Below are positions 7,947 to 15,594 of a stretch of DNA of 32,041 nt, piece after piece. The notes below the pieces were generated by a model. The model was given only the letters and a program-made list of their open reading frames with translations. It was not told the origin of the DNA and ran no database searches. Made by a program: the position numbers and the translations under genes. The stretch's first letter is position 1. Every line of letters starts with the position of its first letter. The stretch is from assembly GCA_900113995.1 (NCBI GenBank), contig FORK01000002.1, forward strand, positions 83,413-115,453, written 5' to 3'. This DNA comes from Ruminococcaceae bacterium D5 (GTDB lineage Bacteria > Bacillota > Clostridia > Oscillospirales > Ruminococcaceae).

Positions 7947-8501
7947 CGTCTGAGCTGTCCTCACGACCAGCACCATCGGCTCCGCTGGTGTGGATCAAGG
8001 CTTCCGTTTCATGCGGTTTTCAAATTGCATGAAACTGCCGTTAGAACGGCGGCCTGTTTATGGGTTGTGGGGCTGCGCATCCCCCGGGGCAAAATGGCAA
8101 CGTCCTCCCGCCTAGGCGCGCCGCACCGGGCAGGCATACAGACGGAGATAAAGAGGAAACGGGTGCGTTTACCCCATGTAGCGCAGGCTCCGCGCACTCG
8201 CTCGGGGGCAAAACGGCAACGTCCTCCCGCCTGGGCGCGCCGCACCGGGCAGGCATACAGGCGGAGAGAAAGAGGAAACGGGTGCGTTCATCCCATGTAG
8301 CACAGGCTCCGCGCACTCGCTCGGGGGCAAAACGGGGGCCGGCGCGTGATAGATTTTGTCGGCGCTCGTACGCTGTTTCAAGGATCTCCGGCGGGATATG
8401 CCTCCCTTTTTGTGACAGACCCGGAACTCTCCTTGTAGGGCAGGCCGGTATCGTGGACCTCTTAAGGCTGGTGCAAACCGCATGCTCCCGCGCGGCTTTG
8501 A
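7947..8501. other. Gene-free convergent region holding tandem repeats
   Basis: This lies between the dehydratase (plus) and the DHHW-like gene (minus). It holds an inverted repeat GTTTCATGC / GCATGAAAC (8006-8014 and 8027-8035) and two 119-bp tandem repeats (8086-8323). Open frames run through the repeats on both strands, but they have no ribosome sites, no family resemblance and shift frame from unit to unit. Nothing recognisable was seen from 8340 to 8501. Confidence 0.7.
8086..8337. repeat. 119-bp tandem repeat, two full copies plus start of a third
   Basis: Unit 1 is 8086-8204 and unit 2 is 8205-8323; both begin GGGGCAAAA and end CGCACTCGCTCG. By eye they differ at about 7 of 119 positions (about 94% identity), nearly all transitions. 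A third copy begins at 8324 but loses similarity after about 14 bases. Each unit contains a GGCGCGCC palindrome. The period is not a multiple of three, which argues against protein coding. Confidence 0.9.
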
Positions 8502-9587
8502 TTATGGAACCAGCGCAAGACGTTCCCCGATCGGATTGTTGATGAAATAGTCGACCGAAAAGGCGAGCATTACCCGGTTGTAATCGTCGAGCTGGATGGC
8601 GGCGAGCTGTTCGTCGTCGGCCTGCATGGGGTCGACAAGGGTGATCTGCCCGTAATGGACCGCAAGGAAGGGCAGGTAGGCAGTAGCTGTTTCATCGCCA
8701 AAGATGAGCATCGATTCCTCAAACGGGGAAACGACCGAAATATCGAGCCTCTGCCCCACCCCGCCGAGCAGAGCCGAGACAGGGGAACCGAGAAGGGCAA
8801 GATGGGTGGGAAAAAGAGAGTAGTAGTTTTTGGTCTCTCCATTGGCGGTGTGGGAGAGAAGGTACTGCCGGTCATAGCGGGAAAAGCGGTAGAAGGTCAC
8901 AAGGTCCGGGCGGATTCCCCTGTAGTTGGAACGGAGGTAAAGATCTCCGTAATAATCCTGCTCGAGGTGTTCGATTTCAAACTGGTCGAGAGGACGGGCT
9001 GAAAGCCCCAGCCGGGAGGCGAGCGCACTGTAGAGGTAATAACCTCCCAGCCCGGTAAGATTTGATTCGGTACGGTAGTAGGTATACTGGTCCTTGGCTG
9101 CAAAAAGGGCGGAGTAGGCATCGACGGTTGTAACCAGTCCGGCCAGATCGGAGTAGGTATCTGAAATCAGGGCCTTCTGGTTGTAGAGAACGGCATTGGC
9201 GGGCAGCTCCTGCTGTTTGATCGCACAGGCGGTAGGAATCAGCATCAGCACTGCCGGAAGGTTGCGGCTGGTGAGAAATTGATCGATTCCTGCGACATTT
9301 TCGCTGGCGGTGAGCCGGTCGGCAGGAAGAATATTTTCCAGCAGGTAGTTTTCCGTGATAAAGATGCCGTCCTGCTCCTTGGCTCCCACGCCGAGAAGAA
9401 GGGCCGGTGCGATCTGTTCGAGCACCGGAATTTTCTGAAGCTGTTCCTTCACGGCCTGGTTGGACCATGCGGTCAGGCCGGAAATTCCATCGGGAAGGGA
9501 GCCGCGGACGAAGGCCGAAGCCGCGGTCAGAGCACAGACCAGCAGAATTGCACCGGCAAGGAAGAGGGAAGCGGCGTGCTTGAGCAT
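8502..9587 (-). CDS. DHHW/AlgJ-like extracytoplasmic protein lacking the catalytic motif
   Basis: The 361-aa protein starts with a signal anchor (hydrophobic residues 6-26). Its overall pattern fits the DHHW family of SGNH-like proteins that work with MBOAT acyltransferases in O-acetylating exported polymers: an early ILPAD segment near 86-90, a middle segment ending in YxYSALA, and a late LxFGD...FLAVHYGQITLVDP segment. The signature normally read as TDHHWT is here TESNLT (173-178), so D, H, H and W are all replaced. The usual late Asp-Ser pair reads GDETATAY (297-304), so the nucleophile Ser is missing too. The start follows GAGGTGA. It lies 6 bases after the MBOAT-like gene and is last in the operon. 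I infer a pseudoenzyme, a binding protein, or a very diverged enzyme; no frame damage is seen. Confidence 0.65.
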   Translation of the reverse strand: MLKHAASLFLAGAILLVCALTAASAFVRGSLPDGISGLTAWSNQAVKEQLQKIPVLEQIAPALLLGVGAKEQDGIFITENYLLENILPADRLTASENVAGIDQFLTSRNLPAVLMLIPTACAIKQQELPANAVLYNQKALISDTYSDLAGLVTTVDAYSALFAAKDQYTYYRTESNLTGLGGYYLYSALASRLGLSARPLDQFEIEHLEQDYYGDLYLRSNYRGIRPDLVTFYRFSRYDRQYLLSHTANGETKNYYSLFPTHLALLGSPVSALLGGVGQRLDISVVSPFEESMLIFGDETATAYLPFLAVHYGQITLVDPMQADDEQLAAIQLDDYNRVMLAFSVDYFINNPIGERLALVP

Positions 9588-9593
9588 GGGAGG

Positions 9594-10910
9594 TCACCTC
9601 ACATTCCAAAGAAGAAAGGATGTCGCCACAACCAGAAGAGCGAGATGTCCGGCCGAGGAGGCAAGCCACCACAGGCGGGGAAACCGCCGCTCGGTCAGCC
9701 GGCCGAGCCGGTCGAACAGGCTGGAGGAAAAGAGCAGGCCGATGAGCAGCAGAACAATGTTGGAGCGAAGCAGATAAAGGGTGGTGCTGTTGAACAGTTC
9801 GGGACCGCCGATCCCGAACATTGCGCCAAACATCTCAAGCCGCTGCCCAAGCCCGACCGGCAGCAGGAGAAGATAGGCGGGCAGGGTCAGCAGAAAGGTG
9901 ATCACCCGACCCAGCGGGGGGAGCAATACCGGGATGCGGCAAAACACGAGGCCGTCGAGCAGCAGCAGGGCGCAGAGAGCGAGGCTCCAGGGCAGGAATC
10001 CGCCGGTGGGGTCGATCAGAAGTCCGAGTAGAAGCGTCGAGACCATCGAAACGAGAGAGGCACCCGCGCACGATTGTTCCCGGCGGGCGCCGGGCAGAAA
10101 CATGCGGCGGAGAAAATCCTCCAGCGGCATGTTGAGCCGGTAGACATATTCCCGCAGGCCGAGCGCTTGCAGAGGATAGTAGACGGTGCGGGGCAGATCG
10201 ATCGAAAAGATCAGCCCGAGGCCCTGAGCGATGTCGCTGAAGCCGGAGAGCACGAAGTAAAGCCCGAGGACACAGCAGAGGGCATAAAGCCAGCTGGTGG
10301 CCAGCGCGATTTGGTTGGGGTCCAGGTGGGAGAGGGTGCGGAAAAGAGCGATAAATTCCCCGGAAATCGCCACCTGCTTGGCCACGCCGGAGATCAGCAG
10401 CATGACCCCGCGTCCGATCCCGGAGAGGGAGGGGCGGGGAGCCTGAAGCGAACGGAGCACCCGTTCCCCGTAACCTGCCGGCCCGAGAGGGATTCTGCCG
10501 AAGAAAAGAACGGCGGCGGCATAATCGGCGGGGGAGGGGGCCGCCCCGCCGCGACGGATGTCCACCAGCATTCCGACAGCGGAAAGCGAGAGAACACTCA
10601 GTCCGGTCATGGAAGGCAGCCCAAACTGCGGCAGCAGAAGCCCGAAAATCAGGATGACCGCCGCATGCTGTGCGATGCAGAGATCGAGCAGACGGGGCCT
10701 TTCGGCGCGGAGCGCATCACGGTGCAGAAGGGCGCAGTCGGGCAGCAGGGTGAGAAGGAGCAGCAGCAGGGTCCGGCGGTCGATCAGGAGAAGGAAAAAG
10801 ACCGAAACCGTCAGAAGGGCGAGCGGCTTTCTGCGGTTTGGCACACAGTAGTAAGCCGCCGCTGCAACGGGCAGCAGCAGAAACAGAAAGCCCAGATCGG
10901 TCAGCTGCAT
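9594..10910 (-). CDS. MBOAT (AlgI/DltB)-like membrane protein lacking both conserved histidines
   Basis: The 438-aa protein has about 11-12 hydrophobic segments. It keeps the family landmarks VLFFGRIPLGPAGY (134-147; usual FFP..IAGPI) and YFVLSGFSDIAQGLG (218-232; usual FSGYSDMAIGLG). The segment after it, where active enzymes read RWHISL, reads RLNMPL (258-263), so His is Asn260. The segment normally GLWHG reads GLLID (296-300), so the catalytic His is Ile299. Active MBOAT acyltransferases pass an acyl group across the membrane to partners such as DltD or AlgJ/X. Here the partner downstream is also missing its catalytic residues. ATG at 10910 has GGGAGGA before it and overlaps the preceding gene by 10 bases. 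Confidence 0.72.
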   Translation of the reverse strand: MQLTDLGFLFLLLPVAAAAYYCVPNRRKPLALLTVSVFFLLLIDRRTLLLLLLTLLPDCALLHRDALRAERPRLLDLCIAQHAAVILIFGLLLPQFGLPSMTGLSVLSLSAVGMLVDIRRGGAAPSPADYAAAVLFFGRIPLGPAGYGERVLRSLQAPRPSLSGIGRGVMLLISGVAKQVAISGEFIALFRTLSHLDPNQIALATSWLYALCCVLGLYFVLSGFSDIAQGLGLIFSIDLPRTVYYPLQALGLREYVYRLNMPLEDFLRRMFLPGARREQSCAGASLVSMVSTLLLGLLIDPTGGFLPWSLALCALLLLDGLVFCRIPVLLPPLGRVITFLLTLPAYLLLLPVGLGQRLEMFGAMFGIGGPELFNSTTLYLLRSNIVLLLIGLLFSSSLFDRLGRLTERRFPRLWWLASSAGHLALLVVATSFLLWNVR

Positions 10911-11512
10911 GACGATTCCTCCCGCGGTTGGTCAAGCGATGCGGTCCGCTGCAGAAATTCCTCGCGGGTGAGCAGGGTGCCGAGCAGGTCGAGCATCGCG
11001 GAGGTGGAAAGACGCTGCGGCAGCGAAAGGGACTGCAGCAGCCTTCTGCGCCGCTCGGCACTGTCCGGCGCGCCGGTCAGCCGCGCATCGAAGAGGTCGG
11101 CGCGGGTCAAGCCGCTGGATTTTTGGACCTCTTCACATCCGATGCCGGCGCGGCGGAAGGCTTCCAGCAGAACGCTTTCCTCCATGCCCTCCACTCCGAG
11201 CAGGCCCTCGGCGGAAGGGGCGGCCTTGCGCCGTTCCACCCCTCTGATTCCGGGAATATAGACCTGAGTGAGCCGGGCGTCCCTGCCCAGCGCGCTGCGC
11301 AGAAAATTGCGGATGCGAAATCCCGCCTGATCCGAATCGGTCAGCAGAATCAGGCCGGTGGTGCGCGCCAAATGACGCAGGGCCTCCAGCATCTCCTTAT
11401 CCTTGAAGATGCGGAAGCCGCCCGTTTCCAAAATCACCCCATCGATGACCGAGGAAAGGCGAATTCGATCGTACCGCCCCTCGACGACGATGGGGCGGCG
11501 CACCTTCAGCAT
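10901..11512 (-). CDS. Toprim-DUF4093 nuclease, RNase M5-like
   Basis: The 203-aa protein begins with a Toprim domain: VVEGRYD (9-15) supplies the conserved Glu11, and LLTDSDQAG (56-64) the DxD (D59, D61). The remainder matches the DUF4093 region found in RNase M5 and its relatives, which trim the 5' end of 5S rRNA precursor. True RnmV is usually next to ksgA and is about 186 aa, so this could be RnmV or a paralogue. The ATG at 11512 is preferred since a GGGGGGAG site precedes it and Toprim begins right there; the frame is open upstream but overlaps holA. It overlaps holA by 7 bases and the MBOAT-like gene by 10. Confidence 0.8.
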   Translation of the reverse strand: MLKVRRPIVVEGRYDRIRLSSVIDGVILETGGFRIFKDKEMLEALRHLARTTGLILLTDSDQAGFRIRNFLRSALGRDARLTQVYIPGIRGVERRKAAPSAEGLLGVEGMEESVLLEAFRRAGIGCEEVQKSSGLTRADLFDARLTGAPDSAERRRRLLQSLSLPQRLSTSAMLDLLGTLLTREEFLQRTASLDQPREESSCS

Positions 11513-12543
11513 GGCTCCCCCCGCAGGGCGAGCATCGAGCGGACCACCGCCGTTTCGAGCAGTACCCGTTCGTCGCAGGAAGCGCTTTTCAGGGTGGTTT
11601 CCGCCTCGCAGAGAATTTCGCAGACCCGCTGCACCCGCTTGGCGTCCAGCCCGTTGGAATCCCGCAGGGCATTGGCGGCCTTCCACGCGAAGCGGTAGGA
11701 GAAGTCGGCGGCGAGGTCCGCGCCGTTCTTCCCTGCGGAACGCGCGGCACAACCCCTCGCAAGATCGGAAAAGGCTCCGCCAAGATTTGCGAGAATCAGA
11801 GCGGCGGGCTGACGCGAGCGCAGCAGGGCGTCAATCTCATCGAGCACCGGCTGTGGGCGGCGGCGCAGCATCAGCTTTGCCACCGCATAGAGGTCGGCCG
11901 AGATGGTTCCCGTGCAGAGGGTGCGGATCATTGCGGCAGTGATCGGGCGGCCCTGCGCGTAGGCGCAGAGCTTATCACATTCGTTGAGAAGTGCCGAGAG
12001 ATCATCGCCGCAGCGTTCGATCAGCAGGTTGGCCTCATCTGAAGAAAGCTCGCAGCCTTTTTTTTGGCAGCGGTTTCGCAGGGTGGCGCGCAGCTCGGCA
12101 GAGGTGCGGCGGTTGAGGGTCAGCACCGCCCCGGCGGCGTCGGCCGCGGCGTGCAGGCGCTTGGCGTTCTTTCCTTTTTTGAGGTCGAGGGAGTCCGCCT
12201 CGCAGACAAGCAGCAGGGTCGAGTCGGGCGGGATTTCTCCGAGCAGGGCACAGAGCGCTTTGCAGTCCGGTTCAGAAAGCTGCTCCGGGGCAAGATCCGC
12301 CACCTCGGTGACCCGCCTTCCGCCGAACATCGAGAGAAGAGAAACGGCGTCGGCAAGCGCCGGGAGGTCGAGCCGCTTTCCGTCGAAGCGGTCGGGGTCC
12401 GCTCCGTCGTTGCAGAGACGTGAAATCAATTTTTTGCGGTAAAGGGAAAGCAGGGCGGGTTCATCCCCGAACAGGAGATAAACGCCGCGTGGTTCACGCA
12501 GCGAAAGCTCCTTTTTGACCGCCTCTTCATTTTGCAGAATCAT
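11506..12543 (-). CDS. holA: DNA polymerase III subunit delta
   Basis: Delta is the clamp-opening subunit of the replicative clamp loader. The 345-aa length is usual. The N-terminal AAA+-like domain shows VYLLFGDEPALLSLY (about 21-35) and the helical/collar segment shows DDLSALLNECDKLCAYA, typical of HolA. The ATG at 12543 is used since GGAGG lies 8 bases upstream; its ATGA overlaps the comEC stop codon by 4 bases, indicating translational coupling. The order comEC-holA is common in Firmicutes. Confidence 0.92.
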   Translation of the reverse strand: MILQNEEAVKKELSLREPRGVYLLFGDEPALLSLYRKKLISRLCNDGADPDRFDGKRLDLPALADAVSLLSMFGGRRVTEVADLAPEQLSEPDCKALCALLGEIPPDSTLLLVCEADSLDLKKGKNAKRLHAAADAAGAVLTLNRRTSAELRATLRNRCQKKGCELSSDEANLLIERCGDDLSALLNECDKLCAYAQGRPITAAMIRTLCTGTISADLYAVAKLMLRRRPQPVLDEIDALLRSRQPAALILANLGGAFSDLARGCAARSAGKNGADLAADFSYRFAWKAANALRDSNGLDAKRVQRVCEILCEAETTLKSASCDERVLLETAVVRSMLALRGEPC

Positions 12544-14582
12544 GGGATGTCCTCCAAGCGGACGCGAAGATGCGCGATGGTTTCCCCGAGCGGCAAGGCC
12601 CGGCCGTATTTTCCTATTATAGCACATTCCTGTTCGGATTTTAACAGGGAGGCTTCGGAAAATACAATCCGGTATCCGCCGCCTTCCCGGAGCAGTTCCG
12701 CCGCGCCGAAGAGAAGCGCCTCATCGGGAGGTCCACAGGGAATGAGCCGGGCTGCGCTGCAGAAGCGGCGCAGCGCCAGAGAATCGGAGGAAGCGACCCG
12801 CCGCTTCCCGCCGAAGCGGCCGAGCAGGCGGAAAAGGGGAAGCTCGGCCCGTTCTCCATCCGACAGGAGCACCCCGTCGATTTGCTGGACCCCGAGACGC
12901 GTGAGCGCGTCGGCGAGGGCGTCGGCCTCCCAGATGTCGGCGGGAGTGCCGAGAACGACCGCCCGTGTGCCCCGCGAAACCGAGACAGCGCCTTTTTCGG
13001 TGATCAGAAGGTCGGCATGGCTCCGGAAAAGGGCCGCTGAAAGGACCGCTGCGGTGAGAAAAACGGCACACCATCCGAGCAGCGCAGCCCGGAAAACGTC
13101 CCTGCCCGGGCGGCGGGCCAGCAGCAGAACCGCAAGGCACAGCAGTCCGGCCAGCCCCGCCGTCTGCCAGCGGAAGGAGATTCCCATCTGTGCGAAGGGC
13201 AGTGCAGAAAAGAATCGTGCGGTCAGGATCAGCAGCAGCGCCAGTCCCCGGCAGGCGGGCAGCAGAATGGCGCAAAGCCCCGGAAAGGCAAAGGAAAAGA
13301 ACAGGGACAGCAATCCCAACGTCATCATCGGGGCGATGATTCCCACCACCAGAAGATTGGCGGCGATGCCCAGCAGCGGAAAAAGCCCGAAGGTGGCAAG
13401 CAGTACGGGGGCGGCGCCGGCCTGTGCGGCGAGTCCGGCGGAAAGATTTGCCGCAAGCCAGCTTCGCACTGCGCCCGGGGCTTCTCCGGCGAGCAGGCTT
13501 TCGATCGGGGCTGACAGAAGGGCAATTCCTGCCACCGCACCGAATGAAAGCTGAAAGGAGGCGGTCAGAATCGCGCCGGGATTCTGAACCGCCATCAGCA
13601 CGCCCGCCACCGACAGGGAGGTGAGGGTGTCGCCGCGTCTGCCGAGCAGATCACCGATTTGCGCGAGGGTAAGCATCACCGCGGCCCGTACGACCGAGCT
13701 GCCCGCTCCGGTCAGCAGTGCGAAGCCCCAACAGAAGCCGATCAGAAAAAAGGCGCGCCGCCGTTCCCGTACGAACGGGGCAAGAAAAAGCCAAACCATC
13801 CGACTCAGGATAACAAGGTGCAGTCCGGACACCACCAGCAGATGGGAAAGCCCGCTGCGCCGGAAGCTCGCATTCAGCCCGGCGGAGAGCCGGGAACGAT
13901 CACCGACCAACATTGCCGCGAGCACCGCGCCGGTTTCCCCCGGGGCAAAGGTATGGATGCGGTCCGCAAGAAAGGCGCGCCAGCGGATCAGGCGGGCGGT
14001 GAAATGAGGGGAGTCAAGAGGATCGCCGGGAATCAGCCGTACAAGCCGGAGACGCACCGAATCGGAAAGCAGCTCCCGCTCCTTCGGAGGTTCGGGGCAG
14101 ACCGCCTCGCACCGCAGCGTTTCTCCCGGGGAAAAGAATTCCTCCGTATAGCCGCTCACCACCGCCTCGGCTGCGGCGCGGCCCGCATCAGATTCCAGCA
14201 CAGCGCGCCCTGAGTAGCGCCGGTAGGCTCCGCGCTGCACCGCCTTCTCGATGGTGAGGGTGACCGAAACCGGGCGGTCCGGCGCGAGCAGCGGCAGCAG
14301 GCGGGCCTGGGCGAGCCACCTGTGGCACAGGACCACTGCCAAGCCGAGCAGGGAGAAAAGGGCCAGAAGCGGCAGAAAATGCCGCAGGCTCCCCTGCGAG
14401 AGCCACCCGATGCAGAGGACGCCTCCGGCGGCGCAGGGGAGGACCGCCCATCCCGGCAGAGCCAGCAGCAGCCAGACGGTGAGCAGAAAGGCGCATCCCA
14501 TCCAGAAAAGCGGCCTTCGGACGGCACCGAATGCGGACAGGGGCATCCTGAGCGCGGCAGTTTGGTTTTGAAAGGCTTTCAT
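12540..14582 (-). CDS. comEC: ComEC/Rec2 DNA-uptake channel with degenerate C-terminal domain
   Basis: ComEC forms the membrane channel for transformed single-stranded DNA. The 680-aa protein has N-terminal hydrophobic segments (about 25-90), an OB-like soluble stretch (100-190), and the Competence domain with GDRSRLSAGL (227-236) and SGLSHLLVVSGLHL (243-256), then many transmembrane helices to about 525. The C-terminus begins like the family's beta-lactamase-like domain (ADLLITEKGAVSV) but the place of the expected HxHxDH metal ligands reads LLSDGERAELPLF. The nuclease-type function is therefore probably absent here. ATG at 14582 forms an ATGA overlap with the upstream regulator, so it is translationally coupled to it. 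Confidence 0.9.
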   Translation of the reverse strand: MKAFQNQTAALRMPLSAFGAVRRPLFWMGCAFLLTVWLLLALPGWAVLPCAAGGVLCIGWLSQGSLRHFLPLLALFSLLGLAVVLCHRWLAQARLLPLLAPDRPVSVTLTIEKAVQRGAYRRYSGRAVLESDAGRAAAEAVVSGYTEEFFSPGETLRCEAVCPEPPKERELLSDSVRLRLVRLIPGDPLDSPHFTARLIRWRAFLADRIHTFAPGETGAVLAAMLVGDRSRLSAGLNASFRRSGLSHLLVVSGLHLVILSRMVWLFLAPFVRERRRAFFLIGFCWGFALLTGAGSSVVRAAVMLTLAQIGDLLGRRGDTLTSLSVAGVLMAVQNPGAILTASFQLSFGAVAGIALLSAPIESLLAGEAPGAVRSWLAANLSAGLAAQAGAAPVLLATFGLFPLLGIAANLLVVGIIAPMMTLGLLSLFFSFAFPGLCAILLPACRGLALLLILTARFFSALPFAQMGISFRWQTAGLAGLLCLAVLLLARRPGRDVFRAALLGWCAVFLTAAVLSAALFRSHADLLITEKGAVSVSRGTRAVVLGTPADIWEADALADALTRLGVQQIDGVLLSDGERAELPLFRLLGRFGGKRRVASSDSLALRRFCSAARLIPCGPPDEALLFGAAELLREGGGYRIVFSEASLLKSEQECAIIGKYGRALPLGETIAHLRVRLEDIP

Positions 14583-14794
14583 CGCATCATCCCGGGAAAG
14601 TCGGTACGAAAGAGCAGATAATCGACGCTCACCTGATAGAGATCGGCCAGAGCAATCAAAATCTCGAGCGGCAGGGCGTTAGCCCCGTTTTCATAAGCCG
14701 AATAGGCGCTTCGGCTGATCTTCAGCCGGTCGGCAAGCTCCTTCTGAGTCCAGTCGCGGTCCTCACGCAGATCCCGTATCCGTGTTCTGACCAA
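14579..14794 (-). CDS. XRE-family helix-turn-helix regulator
   Basis: The 71-aa protein is a single HTH domain: IRDLREDRDWTQKELADRLK then ISRSAYSAYENGANALPLE, with a short tail (YLLFRTDFPGMMR). The start is a TTG at 14794, 7 bases after GGAGG in a near-perfect anti-16S match (GGGAGGTGATC, 14798-14808). An ATG at 14821 lies at or before the predicted transcription start. It heads the comEC operon and overlaps comEC by 4 bases. The long inverted repeat just upstream suggests autoregulation of the whole operon. Confidence 0.9.
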   Translation of the reverse strand: MVRTRIRDLREDRDWTQKELADRLKISRSAYSAYENGANALPLEILIALADLYQVSVDYLLFRTDFPGMMR

Positions 14795-14821
14795 CCGATC
14801 ACCTCCCTGTGGATTATGCAC

Positions 14822-14873
14822 ATATTATAAATGACATAAATTCTGTCACGGTTTGTTTGACAGGATTTATGTC
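14822..14873 (-). promoter_or_regulatory. Operon promoter overlapped by a 16-bp inverted repeat operator
   Basis: GACATAAATTCTGTCA (14833-14848) and TGACAGGATTTATGTC (14858-14873) are inverted repeats with one mismatch in 16 and a 9-base spacer. On the minus strand GTGACA (14849-14844) can serve as a -35, with TATAAT (14829-14824) or TAATAT (14827-14822) as the -10. One arm lies between the promoter elements, so a bound repressor, plausibly the XRE protein, would block RNA polymerase. Confidence 0.7.
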
Positions 14874-14965
14874 GAAAAATGGCGAAATCAGAGAAGATGT
14901 GCCGCTTTCGCCGCCTCTGCCGGTAAGGATCGTTCTATTTTGGCGGCGCAGGTACGAAATATTCA

Positions 14966-15006
14966 GAAAGAAAAACCCTTCCGCCCGGAATATACGGGCG
15001 GAAGGG
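14966..15006 (-). terminator. Rho-independent terminator after the phosphoribosyltransferase
   Basis: On the minus strand a perfect 12-bp stem (15006-14995 with 14987-14976), loop of 7, is followed by TTTTTCTTTC. It ends the HIT-phosphoribosyltransferase unit and lies between it and the comEC operon promoter. Confidence 0.93.
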
Positions 15007-15027
15007 GAGCGGAAGCAGGTACCGAAA

Positions 15028-15567
15028 TCAGCGGAAGAAGAGAGGCAGGGGCGAGAGAAAGAGAATATCGTTGCGTTCGGCTGCGCTGCCTTCGGCAAGA
15101 ACCGCGGCGCAGGCGGCAATCTTTCCCTTGCTCTGCCGGACCAGCTCTCTGAGTGCGTTGAGGGATTCACCGGTCGAGATGACGTCATCGACAATCAGCA
15201 CCCGTTTTCCCGCAAGGGCATCCATGTCGTGCCGGTCAAGATAAAGCGTCTGACGGTTGGCTGTGGTGATTGATTTTACCTCGACTGCCACCGGATCGCT
15301 CATATAGAGTTTTTTGGCCTTGCGGGCGGGATAGTAATTTTTCCCCGACTGGCGCGCCATCTCATAGGCAAGGGGAATCCCCTTGGATTCGGCGGTCACG
15401 ATGACGTCGAAATCAGGCACGCGGGTAAGCAGTTCCTTCGCGCAGGCGACGGTCAGCTCGACATCCGAGAACATGATGAACGCGGCGATCGACATTTTTT
15501 CGTTGAGCGGGCAGATGGGAAGCTCCCGCTCAAGCCCCGCGACCTTGAGACGATAGGTTTTTTTCAT
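15028..15567 (-). CDS. Purine-type phosphoribosyltransferase family protein
   Basis: The 179-aa protein is a type I phosphoribosyltransferase. The PRPP-binding signature is VLIVDDVISTGES (about 123-135), and the upstream IVTAESKGIPLAYEMAR segment is typical of the adenine phosphoribosyltransferase/xanthine-hypoxanthine group. The start ATG at 15567 has AAAGGAGA ahead of it. The likely role is purine base salvage, but the base cannot be assigned from sequence. It lies 27 bases after the HIT gene, in one unit. Confidence 0.85.
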   Translation of the reverse strand: MKKTYRLKVAGLERELPICPLNEKMSIAAFIMFSDVELTVACAKELLTRVPDFDVIVTAESKGIPLAYEMARQSGKNYYPARKAKKLYMSDPVAVEVKSITTANRQTLYLDRHDMDALAGKRVLIVDDVISTGESLNALRELVRQSKGKIAACAAVLAEGSAAERNDILFLSPLPLFFR

Positions 15568-15594
15568 ATGTTTTGTCTCCTTTGATCCATGGGG

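Noticed and set aside
8025-8542. Overlapping open frames through the 119-bp repeats on both strands
   Set aside because: They exist because the repeat lacks stop codons; the frame shifts at each unit, and there is no ribosome site or recognisable domain.
10074-11261. Plus-strand 395-codon open frame
   Set aside because: It lies antisense to the MBOAT-like and Toprim genes, which have matching family motifs and ribosome sites; its composition (Gln, Lys, Gly, Glu) is typical of a shadow frame.
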